Assembly (NCBI GenBank): GCA_051650965.1
Contig: JBOFRL010000038.1
Location: 1 to 40,208, forward strand
Origin: Enterovibrio sp051650965
GTDB taxonomy: Bacteria > Pseudomonadota > Gammaproteobacteria > Enterobacterales > Vibrionaceae
Reading direction: 5' to 3'
DNA: 40,208 nucleotides
Shown: in pieces, positions 23,733-32,905 of the stretch
How the letters are laid out: every line of letters begins with the position of its first letter
Position numbering within the stretch: the first letter of the stretch is position 1
The notes under the pieces: model-generated
The model's input: only the letters and a program-made list of their open reading frames with translations
Databases searched by the model: none
What the model was told of the DNA's origin: nothing
Program-made: the position numbers and the translations under genes

Positions 23733-24188
23733 ATGCGAGAAACTATTTTAATCGATGAAGAGGCCACGTTGCAATTTGCGGCCAAACTTGCGCGCGCGTG
23801 CCAAACTTCGTGTGTGATCCATTTGCATGGTGATTTAGGGGCCGGAAAGACCACTTTTTCGCGTGGTTTTATTCAGGCGCTCGGCCATGTTGGCCATGTT
23901 AAAAGTCCAACGTATACGCTGGTCGAGCCTTACCACATCGCGCCATGGCAGGTGTATCATTTTGATTTATATCGTTTAGCAAGCCCCGACGAGCTCGAAT
24001 TTATGGGGATCGCTGACTATTTTACGCAAAACTCTATCGCTTTGATTGAATGGCCTGAAAAAGGGCTGGGTATTTTGCCTGCGGCGGATATTGCTATTAC
24101 TCTTATTTATCATGGGGATAATAGAAAATTGCAGCTGGTTGCCAACACCACTTTAGGTCAGACGATACTATCAAAATTAGAAGAGTGA
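23733..24188 (+). CDS. tsaE: tRNA t6A threonylcarbamoylation ATPase TsaE
   Basis: TsaE is the ATPase that drives the TsaBD complex in making t6A37 in ANN-decoding tRNAs. The 151-residue protein has the P-loop HGDLGAGKTTFSRGF near residue 33, VKSPTYTLVEPY, YHFDLYRLASPDELEFMGI, and IEWPEKG. The start is taken at ATG 23733 from family length; a GTG three codons earlier is possible, and no strong ribosome site decides. Its stop lies just before the amiB start, so the two are coupled. Confidence 0.93.
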   Translation: MRETILIDEEATLQFAAKLARACQTSCVIHLHGDLGAGKTTFSRGFIQALGHVGHVKSPTYTLVEPYHIAPWQVYHFDLYRLASPDELEFMGIADYFTQNSIALIEWPEKGLGILPAADIAITLIYHGDNRKLQLVANTTLGQTILSKLEE

Positions 24189-24196
24189 ACAATATC

Positions 24197-25789
24197 ATGC
24201 GACAGCAAAGTGTGCTAATTGGGCTGTTATGCTGGCTAGGCAGTTCAACATGGGCATGGGCCAATACTTTAGATAATATTCGAGTTTTGCCAGCTGTTGG
24301 TGAGACTCGCATAGTGATGGATTTGGCAACAGAGCCAACGTATAGCTATTTTGTATTAGCCAAACCTGATCGCTTAGTTATTGATTTACATAGTACTGAT
24401 ATCAACATGCCATTGCCGCTTGGGCTGGATGGCGACCCAATTATCCGCAAAGTGCGCACCAGCACGCCAACCAAAGCGGGCAGCAGCCGTTTGGTGATTG
24501 AATTGAAAGACGCGGTCTCTGCGCGGGTGGTGAAATTGCTGCCATTAAACGGCAACGGCCATGGCGTAATGATTGATTTGCAACATAAAAAAGGAAGCCT
24601 CGCCGTTGCAAAACAGTCTAGTGACAATTGGCAAGCGGCGAGCGAAAAACCAGCGCCTCCGCCTCCGCCTCCGCCTCCGCCGCCTCCACCACCACAGCCA
24701 AAGTTGCAACCTGTCGCGGCTGTGACTACTGAGAAAAAAGAAACTTATCAAGAGCAAAACACAAGGGATGCAAAGCCTGTCTTAACTGTAGCTTCTTTGA
24801 CGCGGGATTTGCCGCAAGAGAGTGAGCCTAAGGTTGCGCTGCCTTTTGGCACCAGCGATATCGTTATCGCCATTGACCCAGGCCATGGTGGCAACGATCC
24901 TGGCGCGGTTGGGCGGCGCGGCAAATATGAAAAATATGTTACCTTGGCCATCGCAAAGGAAATCGCTGACAAGCTCAACGCAATCAATGGGGTGCGTGCG
25001 GTATTGACGCGAACCGGCGACTATTACGTTGGCCTCAATCAGCGCTCTGCGATTGCGCGCAAGCAAGGCGCGCACCTTCTGATTTCCGTGCATGCCGACG
25101 GCTACCATCAGCCGCAGCCGCACGGCGCGTCGGTTTGGCTGTTGTCGCGTACGCGCGCGAATAACGAAATTGGTCGCTGGATTGAACGCCACGAGGAGCA
25201 GTCGGAGCTGCTTGGCGGTGGTGCGCTGCTTGAGCAAAATAACGATGCGTATTTAAGTCGCGCGGTGCTGGATTTGCAGTTTAGCAATTCGCAAAAGGAA
25301 GCTTACGACGTCGCTGTTGAGGTGTTAAAAGAGCTTTCGGATGTGACCACTTTGCACAAACCAAGCCCTGAACACGCCAGCCTTGCGGTGTTGAAGTCGC
25401 CTGATATTCCTTCACTTTTGGTTGAGGCCGGTTTTATCACCAATCCTGCAGAAGAAATTTTGCTCATCACTAAATCGCACCAACAAAATATCGCGAATGC
25501 TGTTTATAAAGGCGTTTTGCGTTATTTTGAACAGGCGCCGCCGGATGGAACGCTGCTGGCTGCGATAAAAAACGGGGTGAACCATAAGGTCAAATCGGGT
25601 GAGTCGCTGTCTATCATCGCGCAAAAATACGGTACGTCGGTGCTGGCGATCAAAACGATTAATAAGCTTGAATCGAATGTGATCCGGATTGGTCAAGTAT
25701 TAAAAATCCCTAACATTGATATTAAGTCATTAGCGGCCAATAAAAATTCTCCGGAGCAAGCGTGCTCATGGCTGATGGAGTGCTCTTAG
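24197..25789 (+). CDS. amiB: N-acetylmuramoyl-L-alanine amidase AmiB
   Basis: AmiB cleaves septal peptidoglycan during cell separation. The 530-residue protein has a signal peptide (MRQQSVLIGLLCWLGSSTWAWA), an AMIN domain (about 25-130), a linker with about 14 consecutive Pro near residues 154-167, and the Amidase_3 domain. In that domain zinc ligands are in DPGHGGNDPGA, GKYEKYVTLA and LISVHADGY, with VEAGFITNPAEE near the end. A C-terminal LysM (HKVKSGESLSIIAQKYG to GQVLKIPN) completes it. The start at ATG 24197 gives a clean signal peptide; a GTG at 24185 overlaps tsaE. Order and neighbours match E. coli. Confidence 0.94.
   Translation: MRQQSVLIGLLCWLGSSTWAWANTLDNIRVLPAVGETRIVMDLATEPTYSYFVLAKPDRLVIDLHSTDINMPLPLGLDGDPIIRKVRTSTPTKAGSSRLVIELKDAVSARVVKLLPLNGNGHGVMIDLQHKKGSLAVAKQSSDNWQAASEKPAPPPPPPPPPPPPPQPKLQPVAAVTTEKKETYQEQNTRDAKPVLTVASLTRDLPQESEPKVALPFGTSDIVIAIDPGHGGNDPGAVGRRGKYEKYVTLAIAKEIADKLNAINGVRAVLTRTGDYYVGLNQRSAIARKQGAHLLISVHADGYHQPQPHGASVWLLSRTRANNEIGRWIERHEEQSELLGGGALLEQNNDAYLSRAVLDLQFSNSQKEAYDVAVEVLKELSDVTTLHKPSPEHASLAVLKSPDIPSLLVEAGFITNPAEEILLITKSHQQNIANAVYKGVLRYFEQAPPDGTLLAAIKNGVNHKVKSGESLSIIAQKYGTSVLAIKTINKLESNVIRIGQVLKIPNIDIKSLAANKNSPEQACSWLMECS
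24655..24693 (+). repeat. GCCTCC hexamer repeat encoding polyproline in amiB
   Basis: Four tandem GCCTCC units are followed by degenerate CCN codons, giving the Pro run of AmiB. Copy-number changes of a hexamer would lengthen or shorten the linker in frame without breaking the gene. Translating the run probably needs lysylated EF-P, and epmA is present at 17943. Confidence 0.85.
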
Positions 25790-25835
25790 CCGGCACGCTA
25801 AATTTGGCCGATTGTGACTGATTGTAAGAATGCGT

Positions 25836-25870
25836 CAATTTGTGGGAGAAACTCAATGCTCCCCAAATTG
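25836..25870. repeat. Hairpin in the amiB-mutL gap
   Basis: CAATTTG(T)GGGAG pairs with CTCCCCAAATTG, with one bulged base and a ten-base loop. No T-tract follows, so it is a weak terminator candidate at best. It lies in a 246-base gap (25790-26035) where nothing else is clear except AT-rich sequence ahead of mutL. Confidence 0.4.
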
Positions 25871-26035
25871 CTTCAGCAAGCCTAAAAAAATTACCTTTTG
25901 ATTTATAAAGAAAAATTTTTAATACCTTTTTTGCCCTTGATTAATTCACCAACAAAATAAAGATAAGCTTTGCGCTGTAGCAAAGGCTCTCTTACCATGC
26001 CGTAATAAAATCTTCGTAAATAATAAAAATAGTTT

Positions 26036-28054
26036 ATGACAATTCAGGTTTTGCCGGCGCGTTTAGCTAACCAAATTGCTGCAGGCGAAGTGGTAGAGCG
26101 CCCCGCCTCGGTGGTGAAAGAGTTGGTTGAAAATTGCATTGATGCCGGTGCGACCAACATTGAAGTAGTGATTGAAAAGGGCGGCAGCAAGCTCATTCGT
26201 GTCACCGATAACGGCAGCGGTATTCCTAAGGATGAGCTGGCGCTGGCGCTGTGCCGCCATGCGACGTCCAAAATTACTTGTCTTGCCGATCTCGAGGCGA
26301 TCATCAGCCTTGGCTTTCGCGGTGAGGCGCTTGCGAGTATCAGCTCGGTTGCGCGCTTGACGCTCAGCTCGCGCACGGCGCAGCAGGAGCAAGGATGGGC
26401 GGTGCACACAAAGGGGCGCGATATGGAGCCGGTGCTAAGGCCGGTGGCGCATCCGGTTGGCACGACGGTTGAAGTGTGTGATCTGTTTTTTAACACTCCG
26501 GCGCGAAAAAAGTTTTTGCGCACGGAGAAAACAGAATTTGGCCATATTGATCAACTACTAAAGCGCATCGCTTTGAGCCATCTGCATATTACGCTGACGT
26601 TGACCCACAATGGCAATTTAGTGCGCCAATATCGTGTCGCCACCACAGATGCGCAAAGAGAACGCCGTCTTGCTGCTGCATGTGGAAACAGTTTTGTAAA
26701 CAATGCGTTGGAGATAAGTTTGCAGACGTCGCAGCTGTCGCTGCGAGGCTGGATTTGCACGCCGCAAGGCGCACGTTTGCAAAATGACGTTCAGTATTGT
26801 TTTGTTAATCAACGGATAATCAAAGATAAATTGATTAATCATGCAATCCGGCAAAGTTATGCTAATTTAATAGATCTTGAGCAATCTGTTGCTTACGTGC
26901 TGTATATTGACATCGATCCGCAGCAAGTGGACGTTAATGTGCACCCGACTAAGCACGAGGTGCGCTTTTATCAAGCAAGATTGGTACATGACTTTATTTA
27001 TCAAGCAACAAGCGATGCGTTGCTGCAGGTGGGCGCGTGCGCAGTGCCGCTAAATGATAGCAAAAACGTGAGTGACGCTGATTTTTCTGCGCCTCCTCAA
27101 ACGATTTGGAATGAGCTTAATCAAGCGGGCGATAGCCGCGACGCCTCTATTGCAAAAGAGCCATTTACCGCAGAGCGCACAACAGAGAGCTTGGCGCGCC
27201 ATGACAGCGATGTGGTATTTGGCGGATTTGCGGCGTGGCAGCTTCGAGAGCAAGAAGAGTTAGAAAAGCGAGAACAGGTCGAACAGTGGCCATCTGCGTT
27301 TGCCGACTCGTTTTCGCTAGCAGCTGCGCCCGCGCCTAGCGCCGCGCAGCTTGCTCCATCGCCACAACTTGCTACATGTCCACATGGCGAAAAAGAATTT
27401 GCAAGTGACGCTGAACATGAGCCATTGCCATCTCGCTGGCACGATGAGTCGCCGCTGCTTGCCATTGAGCGCCGTCTCGCAGGAGTGCTGCTTGGCACGC
27501 CGCTTGCTGTGATGGATAACCGTTATCTGTTGTTGCAAAAAGACCGTCAAATGCAGCTTTTAGATGTTGAGCTGGCAAGCCAACTGCTGCTACGTGCGCA
27601 GCTGAAAAATGCCCAGCAGCAGCCAATTTCGGAGCAGCCCTTGCTGCTGCCGCTGCGCTTGCACCTGACAGAGCCTTTGGCTTTGCTTATGCTCAGCGCA
27701 AAACCGCTTTTGCAACAATTTGGTATCAGGATTGATGTGAGGAATGGTCAGCATCTGCAAGTATTTGCTGTTTGCTTGTGGCTTAAAGGGCAGGATCTAA
27801 AAGCTTTTTTTTATAAATTGGCGGATTATTTAGCGAATTTGCATGCTATTAATCACGAAAATATATCTGCTTGGCTCGCGCAGCAACTAGTGGTACAACG
27901 TCAGGATTTTAGCTTACATCAAGCATTATCGCTGCTAGATCAGCTAACTGGCAGTTGGAATGATGAATTTGTAACTGAATGCCCGCGCTTGCTGCGGTAT
28001 GCTGATGATAAAGCTGTGATTGATGTATTTAAAAATGAAGAACGCATTACCTAA
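26036..28054 (+). CDS. mutL: DNA mismatch repair protein MutL
   Basis: MutL links MutS to MutH and UvrD in methyl-directed mismatch repair. The 672-residue protein has the GHKL ATPase motifs ELVENCIDAGATNIEV, RVTDNGSGIPKDEL, RHATSKI and GFRGEALASISSVA, plus VDVNVHPTKHEVRF in the second domain. The region around residues 330-450 is a variable, Ala/Glu-rich linker. The C-terminal dimerisation domain lacks the DQHA-x2-E-x4-E endonuclease motif, as expected for a MutH-dependent MutL. The ribosome site is weak. It overlaps miaA by 20 bases. Confidence 0.95.
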   Translation: MTIQVLPARLANQIAAGEVVERPASVVKELVENCIDAGATNIEVVIEKGGSKLIRVTDNGSGIPKDELALALCRHATSKITCLADLEAIISLGFRGEALASISSVARLTLSSRTAQQEQGWAVHTKGRDMEPVLRPVAHPVGTTVEVCDLFFNTPARKKFLRTEKTEFGHIDQLLKRIALSHLHITLTLTHNGNLVRQYRVATTDAQRERRLAAACGNSFVNNALEISLQTSQLSLRGWICTPQGARLQNDVQYCFVNQRIIKDKLINHAIRQSYANLIDLEQSVAYVLYIDIDPQQVDVNVHPTKHEVRFYQARLVHDFIYQATSDALLQVGACAVPLNDSKNVSDADFSAPPQTIWNELNQAGDSRDASIAKEPFTAERTTESLARHDSDVVFGGFAAWQLREQEELEKREQVEQWPSAFADSFSLAAAPAPSAAQLAPSPQLATCPHGEKEFASDAEHEPLPSRWHDESPLLAIERRLAGVLLGTPLAVMDNRYLLLQKDRQMQLLDVELASQLLLRAQLKNAQQQPISEQPLLLPLRLHLTEPLALLMLSAKPLLQQFGIRIDVRNGQHLQVFAVCLWLKGQDLKAFFYKLADYLANLHAINHENISAWLAQQLVVQRQDFSLHQALSLLDQLTGSWNDEFVTECPRLLRYADDKAVIDVFKNEERIT

Positions 28055-28961
28055 AGTACTGTTTTTGATGGGCCCCACTGCATCGGGAAAAACGGGGCTC
28101 GCGATAGCGCTAAAGCAGCGTTATCCGGTTGAGATCATCAGCGTGGACAGTGCGCTGATTTATCGCGGAATGGATATTGGTACGGCTAAGCCGACCGCCG
28201 CAGAGCTTGCCTTGGCGCCGCATCGCTTGATTGACATTTTAGATCCTGCGCAGGCATACAGCGCCGCCGATTTTTGTTGCGATGCCCAGCAGCAAATTGA
28301 GCAGGTGTTGGCGAATGGCAATATTCCGCTGCTCGTTGGTGGGACGATGCTTTACTTTAAGGCTTTATTGCAAGGCTTGTCGCCTTTGCCGCCAGCAGAT
28401 GTTGCGGTACGTGCACAAATAGAGGAACAAGCGCGCGAATTCGGCTGGGAGCACTTGCATGCCGAATTGTGCCGCATCGATCCTGTAGCGGGAGCGCGAA
28501 TTCACGCCAACGACTCGCAGCGTCTTGCACGGGCTTTGGAGGTGTATTTCATTTCCGGAAAAACATTAACTGAATTGACGCAGGTGCAAGGCTGCGGTTT
28601 ACCGTATAATGTACAACAATTTGCAATAGCTCCCGCAGAGCGCGCCATTTTGCATCAACGTATCGAGCAGCGTTTTCACGCAATGATTGCGGCTGGATTT
28701 GAGCAGGAAGTGAAAACTCTGCACCTGCGAGGTGATCTGCATCCAGATATGCCCTCAATTCGTTGCGTAGGTTACCGGCAAATGTGGGATTATTTGAACG
28801 GAAATTGTTCTCACGACGAAGCTGTTATGCGTGGAATATTCGCAACGCGGCATTTGGCTAAGCGGCAATTAACTTGGCTTAGAAGTTGGCAGAATGTGAC
28901 ATGGCTAGATAGTGATGATCTTGATGTGGCCGTGCAAGCCGTTGCGGCGAGTTTAACCTGA
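28035..28961 (+). CDS. miaA: tRNA dimethylallyltransferase
   Basis: MiaA adds a dimethylallyl group to A37 of tRNAs that read UNN codons. The 308-residue protein has the P-loop LFLMGPTASGKTGLAI, the DSALIYRGMDIGTAKP block, LVGGTMLYFKALLQGLSPLP, NDSQRLARALEV, and IRCVGYRQMWDYL near the C-terminus. The start is taken at the ATG at 28035 from family length; ATG 28023 is an alternative and both overlap mutL. The arrangement mutL-miaA-hfq-hflX is as in E. coli. Confidence 0.94.
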   Translation: MKNALPKVLFLMGPTASGKTGLAIALKQRYPVEIISVDSALIYRGMDIGTAKPTAAELALAPHRLIDILDPAQAYSAADFCCDAQQQIEQVLANGNIPLLVGGTMLYFKALLQGLSPLPPADVAVRAQIEEQAREFGWEHLHAELCRIDPVAGARIHANDSQRLARALEVYFISGKTLTELTQVQGCGLPYNVQQFAIAPAERAILHQRIEQRFHAMIAAGFEQEVKTLHLRGDLHPDMPSIRCVGYRQMWDYLNGNCSHDEAVMRGIFATRHLAKRQLTWLRSWQNVTWLDSDDLDVAVQAVAASLT

Positions 28962-28965
28962 AATT

Positions 28966-28996
28966 TTTCGGCAGTAGCAATTCGCCTGCCGTTTTT
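28966..28996 (+). terminator. Terminator or attenuator between miaA and hfq
   Basis: CGGCAG pairs with CTGCCG over an 11-base loop and is followed by five T. The 6-bp stem is short, so it may only reduce read-through. An AT-rich tract before hfq could hold a separate hfq promoter. Confidence 0.6.
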
Positions 28997-29031
28997 GTTA
29001 AGAATAAATATAAATTATAAGGAAAATCAAA

Positions 29032-29298
29032 ATGGCTAAGGGGCAATCTTTGCAGGATCCATTTTTAAATGCACTGCGCCGCGAACGTGTACCAGTATCC
29101 ATTTATTTGGTAAATGGTATTAAACTACAAGGACAAATTGAGTCGTTTGATCAATTTGTTATCTTATTGAAGAATACTGTCAACCAGATGGTCTATAAGC
29201 ATGCTGTTTCTACTGTTGTGCCAGCAAGGCCCATCAATCATCATCAAATGGTTTCTGAGCGCGCGACTGATGAACGGCTTGAAAAATTAGAAGATTGA
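29032..29298 (+). CDS. hfq: RNA chaperone Hfq
   Basis: Hfq is the hexameric Sm-like chaperone that pairs small RNAs with mRNAs. The 88-residue protein has the Sm1 motif (QDPFLNALRRERVPVSIYL, LQGQIESFDQFVILLKN) and Sm2 (MVYKHAVSTVVP), with the conserved Q8, D9, F42, Y55, K56 and H57. The C-terminal tail is short, about 20 residues, so the extended disordered tip of E. coli Hfq (102 residues) is mostly missing. An AAGGAA ribosome site precedes the ATG. It lies 19 bases upstream of hflX. Confidence 0.97.
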   Translation: MAKGQSLQDPFLNALRRERVPVSIYLVNGIKLQGQIESFDQFVILLKNTVNQMVYKHAVSTVVPARPINHHQMVSERATDERLEKLED

Positions 29299-29317
29299 TT
29301 ATTAAGGAGTAACGCGC

Positions 29318-30610
29318 TTGTTTGATCGCTATGAAGCGGGTGAGCAGGCCATTTTGGTTCATATTAATTTTAGCCAGGTTGTGGATGGCGATGATTTGCA
29401 TGAATTTGAAATGCTTGCCAGCTCTGCCGGCGTTGAAATTTTAAAGGTGATAACCGGTAGCCGTCAGGCTCCGCACTCTAAATATTTTGTTGGCGAGGGA
29501 AAAGCGCAAGAAATTGCCGACGCCGTGCAGGAGACAGGAGCGCAGCTAGTTATTTTTAACCATAGCTTAACGCCTGCACAAGAGCGCAACTGCGAACGTT
29601 TAATGCAGTGTCGCGTGGTAGATAGAACGGGGCTAATTTTAGACATTTTTGCCCAAAGGGCCCGTACTTACGAAGGTAAATTGCAAGTTGAGTTGGCGCA
29701 GCTGCGCCATCTTTCAACGCGGCTTGTGCGAGGTTGGACGCACCTTGAGAGGCAAAAAGGTGGGATCGGCCTGCGTGGCCCTGGCGAAACGCAGCTAGAG
29801 ACGGATCGCCGTTTGCTGCGCGAGCGGGTTAAAACCATCTTGAGTCGTTTAGAAAAGGTGGCCAAGCAGCGCGAGCAAGGGCGCCGTGCCCGTATGAAGG
29901 CACAAATCCCTACGTTGTCGTTAGTTGGCTATACCAACGCGGGAAAATCTACGTTATTCAATCAGATAACTTCAGCGAACGTGTACGCGGCTGACCAGTT
30001 GTTTGCTACACTCGATCCGACGCTGCGTAAAATTGTGGTCGCCGATGTGGGGGATACGATTTTAGCGGACACGGTGGGATTTATTCGCCACTTGCCGCAT
30101 GATCTGGTCGCCGCATTTAAAGCGACGCTGCAGGAAACGCAGCAAGCGACTTTGCTTGTGCATGTGGTTGATGCGAGTGATGAGCGGTTTGCCGATAACA
30201 TTGCGGCGGTCAATACGGTGTTAACTGAAATTGATGCAAGCGATGTTCCCGTGCTGCTCGTCATGAATAAAATTGATGCAATGGAAAATGTGTCTCCACG
30301 TATCGAACGTGATGATGAAGGTGTAGCCAAGGCTGTTTGGATCTCTGCAGCAACGGGTGCGGGTGTTGATTTACTTTTTTCTGCATTGAGTGAGCGACTT
30401 GCAGGAAGAATGGTGCAGCACAGTTTGCGGATCCCTCCTGCTGACGTCGGCAAGTTACACAGCAAGCTCTATCAGCTGCGTTGTATTGTCATGCAAGAGT
30501 ATGATCAAGAAGGGTATTTGCGAGTGGACGTTCGCTTACCTCAGGTTGATTGGCTTAGGCTATTAAAGCACGAGAATGGTTTACTGGATGACTTTATCAT
30601 CCAAGAATAG
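29318..30610 (+). CDS. hflX: Ribosome-associated GTPase HflX
   Basis: HflX splits stalled or stress-inactivated ribosomes. The 430-residue protein has the N-terminal HflX domain (KYFVGEGKAQEIAD, VIFNHSLTPAQERNCE), a glycine-rich hinge GGIGLRGPGETQLETDRR, G1 LVGYTNAGKSTLFN, G3 DTVGFIRHLPHDL and G4 VMNKIDAM. The start is TTG at 29318, supported by an AAGGAG eight bases upstream; no ATG fits. It is close to the E. coli length. The hfq-hflX-hflK-hflC order is conserved. Confidence 0.95.
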   Translation: MFDRYEAGEQAILVHINFSQVVDGDDLHEFEMLASSAGVEILKVITGSRQAPHSKYFVGEGKAQEIADAVQETGAQLVIFNHSLTPAQERNCERLMQCRVVDRTGLILDIFAQRARTYEGKLQVELAQLRHLSTRLVRGWTHLERQKGGIGLRGPGETQLETDRRLLRERVKTILSRLEKVAKQREQGRRARMKAQIPTLSLVGYTNAGKSTLFNQITSANVYAADQLFATLDPTLRKIVVADVGDTILADTVGFIRHLPHDLVAAFKATLQETQQATLLVHVVDASDERFADNIAAVNTVLTEIDASDVPVLLVMNKIDAMENVSPRIERDDEGVAKAVWISAATGAGVDLLFSALSERLAGRMVQHSLRIPPADVGKLHSKLYQLRCIVMQEYDQEGYLRVDVRLPQVDWLRLLKHENGLLDDFIIQE

Positions 30611-30660
30611 GCTGTTACAGTACAAAAATTATCATTATATTTACTGGATGGAGTGTTCTG

Positions 30661-31824
30661 ATGGCGTGGAATGAGCCTGGAAACAACGGTAGTCAAGACA
30701 ACGATCCATGGGGCAATAAGCGTGGGGGGCGCAATCAAGGCCCGCCAGATCTTGATGAATTATTTAGCAAATTTAGCCGCAAACTAGGTGGGCTTTTTGG
30801 CGGAAGCGGAAAAGGTCCACAGTTAGCAGCGCCAGGGATTGGGCTTGGCGTGGCCGCGGCAATTGGCGCAGTGGTTTGGGTTGCCTCCGGTTTTTACACC
30901 GTTGGTGAAGCTGAGCGTGGCGTTGTGCTGCGTTTTGGTCAGTACGACCGCGTGGTGCAGCCTGGCCTTAACTGGAAGCCAACCTTTGTTGACGACGTGA
31001 TCCGCGTTGACGTGCAAACTATCCGCTCACTGCGTAGCGCAGGGCAAATGCTTACTCGCGATGAAAACGTCGTGCGGGTGGCGATGGATGTGCAGTACCG
31101 CGTTTTGGATCCAGCTAAATATCTGTATTCTGTAACAAATGCTGATGACAGTCTGCTGCAAGCAACAGATTCGGCTTTGCGCGCCGTGATTGGTGATGGC
31201 GTGATGGACGAAGTGCTCACTACCGGCCGCCAAGTGATAAGACAGCGCACGGAGATGGAAATTAACCGCATCATTGACCGCTACGACATGGGCCTGATTG
31301 TGGTTGACGTTAACTTTGACACCGCCCGTCCTCCTGAGCAAGTTAAAGATGCCTTTGATGACGCGATTGCCGCGCGCGAAGATGAGGAGCGTTTCATTCG
31401 CGAATCAGAAGCTTACCGTAACGGTATCTTGCCGCAAGCAACGGGACGTGCTGAACGGATCAAAAAAGAAGCCTTGGGATATAAAGAAAAAACGGTTAAC
31501 GAGGCTCTTGGTGAAGTGGCGCAGTTTGAGCAACTTTTACCTGAATACCGTTTAGCTCCAGAAGTTACTCGCAATCGTTTATACATAGAAGCGATGGAAA
31601 AAGTATTTAGTAGCAGCAGTAAAGTGTTGATTGATAGCAGCGCGAATAACAACAATTTGTTGTATTTGCCAATTGATAAGCTGATTGGTCAGCCATCCGC
31701 TGCATCACAAAAACAAAATCGAGTCGTGACATACGACGGTTCGTCAGAGGAGCTCGCGTTGCCTTTACCTGAGCAGCCTATCTCAACACAGCAATCTACT
31801 TCATCGCGTCAAGGGAGATATTAA
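30661..31824 (+). CDS. hflK: FtsH protease modulator HflK
   Basis: HflK and HflC form a large SPFH cage around the FtsH protease in the inner membrane. The 387-residue protein has a Gly/Asn/Pro-rich cytoplasmic N-terminus (residues 1 to about 55, with WNEPGNNGSQDNDPWGNK), one membrane helix near residues 58-80 (GIGLGVAAAIGAVVWVASGF), and the Band 7 domain starting GEAERGVVLRFGQYDRVVQPGLNW. The C-terminus is polar and Gln/Ser-rich. A GGAG ribosome site precedes the ATG. It is 2 bases upstream of hflC. Confidence 0.95.
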   Translation: MAWNEPGNNGSQDNDPWGNKRGGRNQGPPDLDELFSKFSRKLGGLFGGSGKGPQLAAPGIGLGVAAAIGAVVWVASGFYTVGEAERGVVLRFGQYDRVVQPGLNWKPTFVDDVIRVDVQTIRSLRSAGQMLTRDENVVRVAMDVQYRVLDPAKYLYSVTNADDSLLQATDSALRAVIGDGVMDEVLTTGRQVIRQRTEMEINRIIDRYDMGLIVVDVNFDTARPPEQVKDAFDDAIAAREDEERFIRESEAYRNGILPQATGRAERIKKEALGYKEKTVNEALGEVAQFEQLLPEYRLAPEVTRNRLYIEAMEKVFSSSSKVLIDSSANNNNLLYLPIDKLIGQPSAASQKQNRVVTYDGSSEELALPLPEQPISTQQSTSSRQGRY

Positions 31825-31826
31825 TT

Positions 31827-32708
31827 ATGAAAAAATTTTTAATTCCCCTCTCGGTCGCAGCCGTAGTTGGTGTGCTCTCTTCGTTGTTTGTGATCCAAGA
31901 AGGTGAGCGCGGCATTGTCATCCGTTTTGGACGAGTGCTAAAGGCCAGCAACGAAGAAGCGAAGATTTACGAGCCTGGTTTGCAGATCAAAGTGCCATTT
32001 TTTGACAGCGTGAAATTGCTTGATTCGCGCATTCAAACCATGGATGACCAGTCGGATCGCTTCGTCACCTCAGAGAAAAAAGACGTGATCATTGATTCGT
32101 ATGTGAAATGGAAGATTGCCGATTTTGGCAAATACTACCTTTCTACTGGCGGCGGTAATAAATTGACGGCCGAAAGCCTGCTGCAGCGTAAAGTTGCTGA
32201 TGGCCTGCGCGCTGAAATTGGTTCAAAAACCATCCAGCAGTTGGTGTCTGAAAAACGCGAAAAAGTGATGACAAATGTGCTGACACAGGCACAGTTGAGC
32301 GCTAAAGATCTTGGCATTGACGTCATCGATTTGCGGATCAAAAAAATCAATTTGCCTGATGAGATCAGCGAGTCGATTTATCAGCGTATGCGTGCGGAGC
32401 GAGAAACCGTTGCGCGCCGTCATCGTTCGCAAGGTCATGAAAAAGCTGAAGTTATTCGCGCACAAGCTGAGCTTGAAGTGGCAACTTTATTAGCGCAAGC
32501 TGAAAAAAGTGCACGTGTAACACGCGGTGAGGCAGATGCACAAGTTGCGAAAATTTTTGCAACAGCTTTTAACAAAGATCCTGATTTTTATAAGTTTTTG
32601 CGTTCATTGCAGGCTTATAAGAAAAGCTTTAGCAATAAATCAGATCTCTTAGTTGTCGACCCAAGCAGCCAATTTTTCCATTACATGAAAGATCCTGCGG
32701 CAAAATAA
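31827..32708 (+). CDS. hflC: FtsH protease modulator HflC
   Basis: This 293-residue SPFH protein has one N-terminal membrane helix (residues about 4-22, FLIPLSVAAVVGVLSSLFVI) and a Band 7 domain beginning QEGERGIVIRFGRVLKA. It also has the helical segment IYQRMRAERETVARRHRSQG. It is slightly shorter than E. coli HflC (334), with the difference in the coiled C-terminal part. It is the last gene of the operon, followed by a strong terminator. Confidence 0.95.
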   Translation: MKKFLIPLSVAAVVGVLSSLFVIQEGERGIVIRFGRVLKASNEEAKIYEPGLQIKVPFFDSVKLLDSRIQTMDDQSDRFVTSEKKDVIIDSYVKWKIADFGKYYLSTGGGNKLTAESLLQRKVADGLRAEIGSKTIQQLVSEKREKVMTNVLTQAQLSAKDLGIDVIDLRIKKINLPDEISESIYQRMRAERETVARRHRSQGHEKAEVIRAQAELEVATLLAQAEKSARVTRGEADAQVAKIFATAFNKDPDFYKFLRSLQAYKKSFSNKSDLLVVDPSSQFFHYMKDPAAK

Positions 32709-32724
32709 AATATTCGTAATTTGC

Positions 32725-32757
32725 AAAAGACAAGGCTTTTTCCTTGTCTTTTTTTAT
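32725..32757 (+). terminator. Intrinsic terminator of the hfq-hflC operon
   Basis: AAAAGACAAGG pairs with CCTTGTCTTTT around a six-base loop, followed by a long T-tract. It lies 17 bases after the hflC stop codon. Confidence 0.9.
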
Positions 32758-32905
32758 TCTTTTTTGTTAAGTCGCTCCCTATCTGAGTGATGTCAATGCA
32801 CTTGTGCGTGTCGGCTCACTTACGCGCATCTTTTCATTACAAAATCAGCGCGATAAGATAGGCAACTCCAGCCAATACGATCAGATTTTAACCAAGGACG
32901 TTTTG

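Noticed and set aside
24655..24693. GCCTCC repeats considered as a CRISPR or phase-variation tract
   Set aside because: Units are contiguous hexamers inside a coding sequence, with no spacers. Hexamer changes do not shift the frame, so on/off switching is not expected.
26036..28054. MutL checked for an endonuclease active site
   Set aside because: No DQHA-x2-E-x4-E motif is visible in the C-terminal domain, so it is a MutH-type partner MutL and not unusual.
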